This document shows positions 59,221 to 64,000 of a stretch of 64,000 nt of DNA, in pieces. The stretch lies in assembly GCA_017481565.1 (NCBI GenBank), contig JAFUOZ010000007.1, positions 1 to 64,000 of the forward strand. Direction: 5' to 3'. Source of the stretch: Oscillospiraceae bacterium (GTDB lineage Bacteria; Bacillota; Clostridia; Oscillospirales; Ruminococcaceae). Each line of letters begins with the position of its first letter. The stretch's first letter is position 1. Made by a program: the position numbers and the translations under genes. The notes beneath the pieces are model-generated. The model was not told the DNA's origin. It made no database searches and saw only the letters and a program-made list of their open reading frames with translations.

Positions 59221-62178
59221 ATGAAAACTAACAAAATTGCCGACGGCAGAAGCTGCTATTGGGATAACATAAAAGGAATTCTTATTTTTCTTGTGGTATT
59301 TGCCCATTTTCTGTACAGCTTTCAGCACTTTGAAAATACAGCTCTGCTGACAGATATTATATATACTTTTCATATGCCCGCATTTGTATTTGTTTCGGGT
59401 TATTTCAGCAAAAGCGATAATTCACGCAGTCCCCTGTCACTTTTCAGGCTTGCGGCTGCATATATCCTGTTTAACGGCGGCTGTATGCTGTTTTCTCTGC
59501 CTGACGGTATTTTCTCAGGCTCAGTTCCTTATTATTCCTATTGGTATCTGCTTGCACTTATTATATGGCGTGTTACTGTACCATATATATCAAAGATCGG
59601 ACATATACTGCCGATACTTATCCTGTTTTCTCTGCTGACAGGCTTCTGGGGTGATATCGACAACAGCTTTGCCGCTGCACGTATCATATGCTTCTATCCT
59701 TATTTCATGGCAGGATATTTTATGGATAAGGATAAGGTCAATGCTATTCTTTCTGCAAAAAAATCAAAGAGACTTGTTCTGGGGCTTTCATCTCTTGCGC
59801 TGTTTATTACAGGATCATATCTGGCTGTACGCTTTTTCCGTTACTCCGATGATGCACTGCTTATGGCTGCATATACCGACAGAAACGGCTTATTCGGACG
59901 TATTGCACTTATTGCGGTCGCCTGTCTGGGAATCGCCGCACTTCTTATACTTACAGCAGATAAGCAGATACCCTTGCTTACACAGATAGGCAGAAATTCT
60001 CTTTCGGTATATCTTTGTCACAGAGGAATAACGCTTTTATATGCTGATACATTCCCTGAGCTTCCCGAAAATCTGATGATATCCTCAGCGCTGATATGCA
60101 CTGCCGCAATTATGATAGTTTTCGGCTCTGAAACGGTATCCTCTGTTATAAACAGTTTTCTTACAGTATGCGCAAAGGCTTTTCTGCCCGATAATAAGAA
60201 AAAGCGCATTATAGCAGCAGGTGTTACTCTTGCCGTATATATACTCACACTGAATTTCTTTCCCGCAAAAAAGATATTGTCGATTGCTCCGATAATACCG
60301 CTTACAGACACAGCCGCAGCGGAAAAGCAAAATGAGGATATAATGTACAGAAAAATGTCTGCGGAAACAGCTGAAAAATATGACAATGCCTTTCGTATAC
60401 TCTTTGCAGGAGATCTGATACTTTTAGAGGATCAGGTAAGAAATGCCCGAAACAGCTCAGGGTATGATTTTTCACCTATGTTCGAATATACAAAGGAATA
60501 TATCTCCTCTGCCGATCTTGCGGTAGGTGTTTTCGAGGGTCCTATGGCAGGAGATGAAAACGGCTATTCATCAAGTAATTACGATGACGGAAAGAATTTA
60601 TATCTGAATTTTCCCGATGAATTTGCTTATGCCATAAAGGACGCCGGCTTTGATCTTGTTACTACTGCCAATAATCATCTGCTGGATATGGGAAAAGACG
60701 GCGCTTACCGTACTCTTGATATACTTGATGAATCAGGTCTTGACCATACAGGCTCTTACCGCAGTCCCGAGGAAAAGGCTGCAGACAGGGTAAAGCTGAT
60801 AGAAAAGGACGGTATAAAAATTGCTTTCCTTTCATATACCTACGGCACAAACGGCTATGAAACGGAATACATAATGAATACTGAGGGCTTTTCGCACATA
60901 ACCTCATTTATTACCGATCCCGCAAGCGAATGCTTTGAACAGGCAAAGGAAAATGTCCGTCTTGATTTTGAAGCTGCAAAGGCGCTTTCCCCCGATATTA
61001 TTGCTGTTCTTCCTCATATGGGAACTCAGTTTGAAAATACGCCCGATGATTATCAGAAAACCTGGTGCGATATATTCAGGGAATACGGTGCTGATATTAT
61101 CCTCAGTGATCATACTCATTCGGTACAGCCTGCGGAGATCACTGATAATGGTGATAATACAGTCTATACACTGTATTGCCCCGGAAATTATACGAATATA
61201 TACCGTGAGTACAACGGTGACGCTTCCCTGCTTGCAGAGGTATATATCGACCGTGAAAGCAAGGAAATAATCGGCGGCGGAATAATTCCCATGTATACAT
61301 TATCAACGGTGAACGGAAATTATCGTCCGATCCCTGTGTATGACATTATGACAAATGACCGTGTACGTGATATCATCAGCACCGATGACCTGAAACGTGC
61401 TGAAGAGGTATATGCTCATATAACAAAGATAATGTTCGGGTATGAAATATTCCCGTCCTCTGCCGAAAAAAGACTGCTTTTTGACACGGAGGGATATTTC
61501 CGTCAGGCTGTCTCCCCTGTTACTGTTACGGATGAGATGAAAAACGGAATATTCTATAAAATGCTTACCGAAGCAAAGGGTGTATGCTTTGTGGGCGACA
61601 GTGTAACAGAGGGTACAAAAAACGGCGGATACGGCTGGTATGAACCGTTAGAGGAATACATAAACGGCGGAATATACAATGTATCAAAGGGCAGTACTAC
61701 AATAGGTCTTATTTCAGAACGTTCAGATGAAATGATAAATAATGACGCTGATCTTTATGTTATCGCTGTAGGTACAAATGATGTGCGCTACCGTGATGAA
61801 AGCATCTGTGCCATGACAGCAGAGGATTATTCACAGGCAGTTGACAAGCTTTGCTGTACTGTTGCTGCCGCAAAGCCTCAGGCTGAGTTTATTCTTATCG
61901 CTCCATGGACATCGGTTGACGGAGACAGCGTAAGTGCTCTGGGATATGATCAGAAAATCGCTCTTAACAATGAATATACCGCCGCTCTTGAAAAGCTGTG
62001 CAGCGAAAAGGGCTATATCTTTATTAACGCAAATACCTATATCGAAAGCATAATAGGTCAGAAGGCAGGACGTTATCCGATCTCTGATTATCTGCTTGAT
62101 CATATCCACCCGAATGTACACAAGGGAATTTATCTTTATTCGGAAGCTGTTCTGAAATACGGACTTGACAAAAGCTGA
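59221..62178 (+). CDS. Acyltransferase-3 / CapA metallophosphatase-like / SGNH hydrolase triple fusion (985 aa)
   Basis: A large envelope enzyme. Residues 1-~345 are a 10-helix acyltransferase-3 domain (DNIKGILIFLVVFAHFLYSF with the catalytic-type His; FHMPAFVFVSGY), which usually moves acyl groups across the membrane. Residues ~390-705 are a CapA/PGA_cap domain (ILFAGDLIL, VGVFEGPMAG, TTANNHLLDMG, VLPHMGTQFE, ILSDHTHSVQP). Residues ~785-985 are an SGNH hydrolase/transferase with a complete triad (GDS at S794, GTND at N853, DHIH with D960 and H963). Acyltransferase-SGNH fusions are known; CapA between them is not one I know. It probably modifies a surface polymer. Pnuc follows but has its own promoter. 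Confidence 0.88.
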   Translation: MKTNKIADGRSCYWDNIKGILIFLVVFAHFLYSFQHFENTALLTDIIYTFHMPAFVFVSGYFSKSDNSRSPLSLFRLAAAYILFNGGCMLFSLPDGIFSGSVPYYSYWYLLALIIWRVTVPYISKIGHILPILILFSLLTGFWGDIDNSFAAARIICFYPYFMAGYFMDKDKVNAILSAKKSKRLVLGLSSLALFITGSYLAVRFFRYSDDALLMAAYTDRNGLFGRIALIAVACLGIAALLILTADKQIPLLTQIGRNSLSVYLCHRGITLLYADTFPELPENLMISSALICTAAIMIVFGSETVSSVINSFLTVCAKAFLPDNKKKRIIAAGVTLAVYILTLNFFPAKKILSIAPIIPLTDTAAAEKQNEDIMYRKMSAETAEKYDNAFRILFAGDLILLEDQVRNARNSSGYDFSPMFEYTKEYISSADLAVGVFEGPMAGDENGYSSSNYDDGKNLYLNFPDEFAYAIKDAGFDLVTTANNHLLDMGKDGAYRTLDILDESGLDHTGSYRSPEEKAADRVKLIEKDGIKIAFLSYTYGTNGYETEYIMNTEGFSHITSFITDPASECFEQAKENVRLDFEAAKALSPDIIAVLPHMGTQFENTPDDYQKTWCDIFREYGADIILSDHTHSVQPAEITDNGDNTVYTLYCPGNYTNIYREYNGDASLLAEVYIDRESKEIIGGGIIPMYTLSTVNGNYRPIPVYDIMTNDRVRDIISTDDLKRAEEVYAHITKIMFGYEIFPSSAEKRLLFDTEGYFRQAVSPVTVTDEMKNGIFYKMLTEAKGVCFVGDSVTEGTKNGGYGWYEPLEEYINGGIYNVSKGSTTIGLISERSDEMINNDADLYVIAVGTNDVRYRDESICAMTAEDYSQAVDKLCCTVAAAKPQAEFILIAPWTSVDGDSVSALGYDQKIALNNEYTAALEKLCSEKGYIFINANTYIESIIGQKAGRYPISDYLLDHIHPNVHKGIYLYSEAVLKYGLDKS

Positions 62179-62193
62179 TCATCATGATATAAT
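62165..62193 (+). promoter_or_regulatory. Promoter of pnuC
   Basis: TTGACA (62165-62170), a 17-base spacer and TATAAT (62188-62193), with an extended -10 TGA. It overlaps the 3' end of the upstream gene. Confidence 0.9.
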
Positions 62194-62199
62194 GATACA

Positions 62200-62314
62200 G
62201 TTGAAAATTTCAAATATTATCTGCCACCGGGTAGAAAAATGCAGAAGCATTCGTACGTACATCGTTAGGTCTTTGAAGATGTACGGCGGATGCTTCTTTT
62301 TTGGGAGGATATAT
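62200..62314 (+). promoter_or_regulatory. pnuC leader with riboswitch-like hairpin and attenuator
   Basis: The predicted 115-base leader carries CACCGGGTAGAAAAATGC, then a long hairpin: GAAGCAT (62244-62250) pairs with ATGCTTC (62290-62296), and inside it GTACATC (62257) with GATGTAC (62278). TTTTTT follows, and the ribosome site GGGAGG starts right after it. pnuC genes are often controlled by NAD+ riboswitches (NAD+-II class), and this leader has the right gene and size, but I cannot confirm the class. Confidence 0.55.
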
Positions 62315-63004
62315 ATGAATATCAAAAAATACGCTGATTCTCTTACTAAATTTGAAAAGGGCTTATGGCTTTTGTCGGTTACGGTAATTATCATATCCTA
62401 TATCGTATCGGGCGGAGGCAGTCCCCTGAACGCTATAGCCTCATTGATCGGCGTTACCGCGCTTATTTTTGTTGCAAAGGGATATGTTCTCGGACAGGTG
62501 CTTACCGTTGTATTTGCAGTGTTTTATGGGATAATATCCTTTTATTTCCGATATTACGGAGAAATGATAACATATCTGTGCATGACCGCTCCCATTGCAG
62601 TTATGTCCGTTATCGAGTGGATAAGGCATCCCTACAAGGATTCTGACGAGGTACAGGTAAATCATGTAAACCGAAAGCAGATAATTATCATGAGCATACT
62701 TACGGTCATTGTCACAGCGGCATTTTATTTTATACTGTCTGCTATGGGAAATGCAAACATTCTGTTCAGCACATTTTCAGTGACTACAAGCTTCATTGCT
62801 TCTTATCTGACATTTTTAAGAAGTCCTTATTATGCTATAGGGTATTCCGCAAACGATATTGTACTTATTGTTTTATGGTCACTTGCTTCAATGGAGGACA
62901 GCTCATATATCCCCATGATATTTTGTTTTGTCATGTTTCTGTTCAATGATATTTACGGCTTCTGCAACTGGCGGCGCATGATGAAAAGACAGCAGGCTGC
63001 CTGA
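62315..63004 (+). CDS. pnuC: Nicotinamide riboside transporter PnuC
   Basis: A 229-residue membrane protein of the PnuC family, importing nicotinamide riboside for NAD synthesis. About seven helices; YSANDIVLIVLWSLASMEDSSY and FNDIYGFCNWRRM are typical family motifs (substrate-binding N and the C-terminal NW.RR). The start at 62315 has GGGAGG upstream; the long upstream extension is not coding. It lies behind a riboswitch-like leader. Confidence 0.93.
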   Translation: MNIKKYADSLTKFEKGLWLLSVTVIIISYIVSGGGSPLNAIASLIGVTALIFVAKGYVLGQVLTVVFAVFYGIISFYFRYYGEMITYLCMTAPIAVMSVIEWIRHPYKDSDEVQVNHVNRKQIIIMSILTVIVTAAFYFILSAMGNANILFSTFSVTTSFIASYLTFLRSPYYAIGYSANDIVLIVLWSLASMEDSSYIPMIFCFVMFLFNDIYGFCNWRRMMKRQQAA

Positions 63005-63028
63005 CTGTAAACAAAAAATACAAATAAT

Positions 63029-63076
63029 AAAACCGCAAGGGGCATATCAGTATACTGTACTGACCCTTGCGGTTTT
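63029..63076. terminator. Bidirectional terminator
   Basis: AAAACCGCAAGGG (63029-63041) pairs with CCCTTGCGGTTTT (63064-63076), with T- and A-runs on the two sides. It ends pnuC and the converging GH5 gene. Confidence 0.9.
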
Positions 63077-63079
63077 TTA

Positions 63080-64000
63080 TTATTCAACGCCCTTCATAAG
63101 TGCATCAATTATCTCGGGATATCTCCATGTAAGTTCGGCTCTGTTAAGAAGTCCGAAGGTCTCTCCTGTTACAAAGGCATTGTTATCCCACCATACACAT
63201 GGTATGCCGTATTCCTTTGCCTTCTTTACATAATACTCCGCATGAGCTGTTCTTGCTTCTGTATTGAAACGGTTTCTTGTACCGAATTCACCGATAACAA
63301 CAGGTGTACCGTTCTTTAAGAAACGATCCTCTACTCTTGCCATTACCAAATCAATATCATTTGTATCGGAGGTATTATCAACGCTCCATTCCTTTGTGCC
63401 GTTGTCTGCAAGAGAAAAGCTGTAGGGTGTATATGCATGAACAGATACGATAACTCTGTCATCTTCCGGAACAACAAATTCATCAAGTACCTTTGGCTCT
63501 GAGGAGGCTGCATAGGTGGGTACCATAAGGCTTCTCTTAGGATTATTCTTTCCCGATGCTCTTATTGTATCAACAAAAACCTGATTCAGTTGATTGATAC
63601 AATCACGTGATTCTTCGTCTCCGCCTGTCCACTCAAGAGGTGTTCCCTTAAGTCTTGGTTCGTTCATGCCCTCAAAGATAAGATGCTCATCATAACCGCC
63701 GAAACGTTCCGCTATCTGCTTCCATACAGCCGCAAGCTGAGTCTTTGCGGATTCAAGATTATCATAGGTGGGCATATGCCATTCCTCATGATGCAGATTA
63801 AGTATAACATACATATCATTGTCGATACCGTAGTTTACAACTTCCTGAACACGATCAAGCCATGCTTCGTCAATAGTATACTCGGGAGCCTCGCCGAGAT
63901 GCTGGAACCAGGTCACAGGTACACGGAGAACATTGAAGCCTGCATTCTTTACCATATCTATCATGGTCTTAGTGGTAACGGGATTTCCCCATGCAGTCTC
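63080..64000 (-). CDS. GH5 endoglucanase-like glycoside hydrolase (5' end outside window)
   Basis: A cellulase-type (beta/alpha)8 enzyme. The frame runs off the right edge; the first visible residues are ETAWGNPVTTKTMIDMVKNA. GFNVLRVPVTW, LNLHHEEW, HLIFEGMNEPRLKG (acid/base Glu), IVSVHAYTPYSFS and GTPVVIGEFGTRNRFN (nucleophile Glu) are GH5 motifs. The beginning, including any signal peptide or dockerin, is not in view. The stop at 63080 is followed by a terminator. It suggests cellulose or mannan degradation. Confidence 0.92.
   Translation of the reverse strand, partial: ETAWGNPVTTKTMIDMVKNAGFNVLRVPVTWFQHLGEAPEYTIDEAWLDRVQEVVNYGIDNDMYVILNLHHEEWHMPTYDNLESAKTQLAAVWKQIAERFGGYDEHLIFEGMNEPRLKGTPLEWTGGDEESRDCINQLNQVFVDTIRASGKNNPKRSLMVPTYAASSEPKVLDEFVVPEDDRVIVSVHAYTPYSFSLADNGTKEWSVDNTSDTNDIDLVMARVEDRFLKNGTPVVIGEFGTRNRFNTEARTAHAEYYVKKAKEYGIPCVWWDNNAFVTGETFGLLNRAELTWRYPEIIDALMKGVE

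Noticed and set aside
62165-62314. N-terminal extension of PnuC
   Set aside because: The open frame starts inside the promoter and covers the terminator-like hairpin; the real start has GGGAGG.
1-64000. CRISPR array
   Set aside because: No set of evenly spaced identical repeats is seen on either strand; the repeats found are palindromic singletons or regulatory pairs.

Overview
The window looks like chromosomal DNA from an anaerobic, fibre-degrading Firmicute of the Ruminococcus/Oscillospiraceae type. The evidence is an AT-rich genome with strong AGGAGG-type ribosome sites and near-consensus TTGACA-17-TATAAT promoters, [FeFe]-hydrogenase maturation genes (hydG, hydF, TM1266-type regulator), a sensory-type [FeFe]-hydrogenase, a cysteine T-box, and glycoside hydrolases of families GH5, GH113-like and GH2. 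The genus is inferred from gene content only; no 16S rRNA is present.

Layout. 1-12.2 kb is housekeeping, nearly all on the minus strand: obgE (cut by the left edge), an EAL phosphodiesterase, an Orn/Lys/Arg-type decarboxylase with holB, a cysteine desulfurase, a CNNM/HlyC membrane protein and polyphosphate kinase. 12.2-16.5 kb is an accessory patch around tRNA-Leu(CAG). It holds a palindromic repeat, a 43-residue tyrosine recombinase remnant, two small membrane peptides, a radical-SAM-like protein, and a GNAT-RibD fusion. The radical-SAM-like gene and the peptide pair share a duplicated 57-bp upstream element, which makes them the best candidate here for an undescribed peptide-modification or signalling system. 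16.6-19.4 kb encodes a sensory-hydrogenase-like protein and a DivIVA-like coiled-coil protein. 19.6-24 kb has a second palindromic repeat, an envelope DUF218 protein, a TetR regulator, a fructokinase and an S41 protease.

24-28.1 kb is one giant gene in which an adenylation domain, a carrier domain, a thioester reductase and an iron-type alcohol dehydrogenase are fused; it could reduce a carboxylic acid to an alcohol in one polypeptide. Divergent from it, behind a long structured leader with an attenuator-like hairpin, are hydG, hydF and the TM1266 regulator. These run into a two-component/ABC-transporter operon whose ATPase is frameshifted. 35-44.6 kb carries nif3/trmK, DUF1858, RtcB, a second EAL protein, and a MoxR-DUF58-transglutaminase operon. 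44.8-46.4 kb is a cluster of very small genes ending in a YezG-like orphan immunity gene, with duplicated promoter cassettes and one nonsense-broken member. 46.4-48.9 kb is cysE-cysS under a T-box.

48.9-64 kb holds D-lactate dehydrogenase-like, AraC, two paralogous GH113-like enzymes around an ABC exporter, YbaK, a large intracellular GH2 enzyme, a 102-bp MITE-like element, an unusual acyltransferase-CapA-SGNH triple fusion, PnuC behind a riboswitch-like leader, and a GH5 gene cut by the right edge.

The hydrogenase parts (maturases and a possible H2 sensor), the intracellular glycosidases with their AraC regulator, and the cysteine genes (T-box, CysE, CysS, desulfurase) form recognisable functional sets. 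The fusions and the peptide locus have no such ready explanation.
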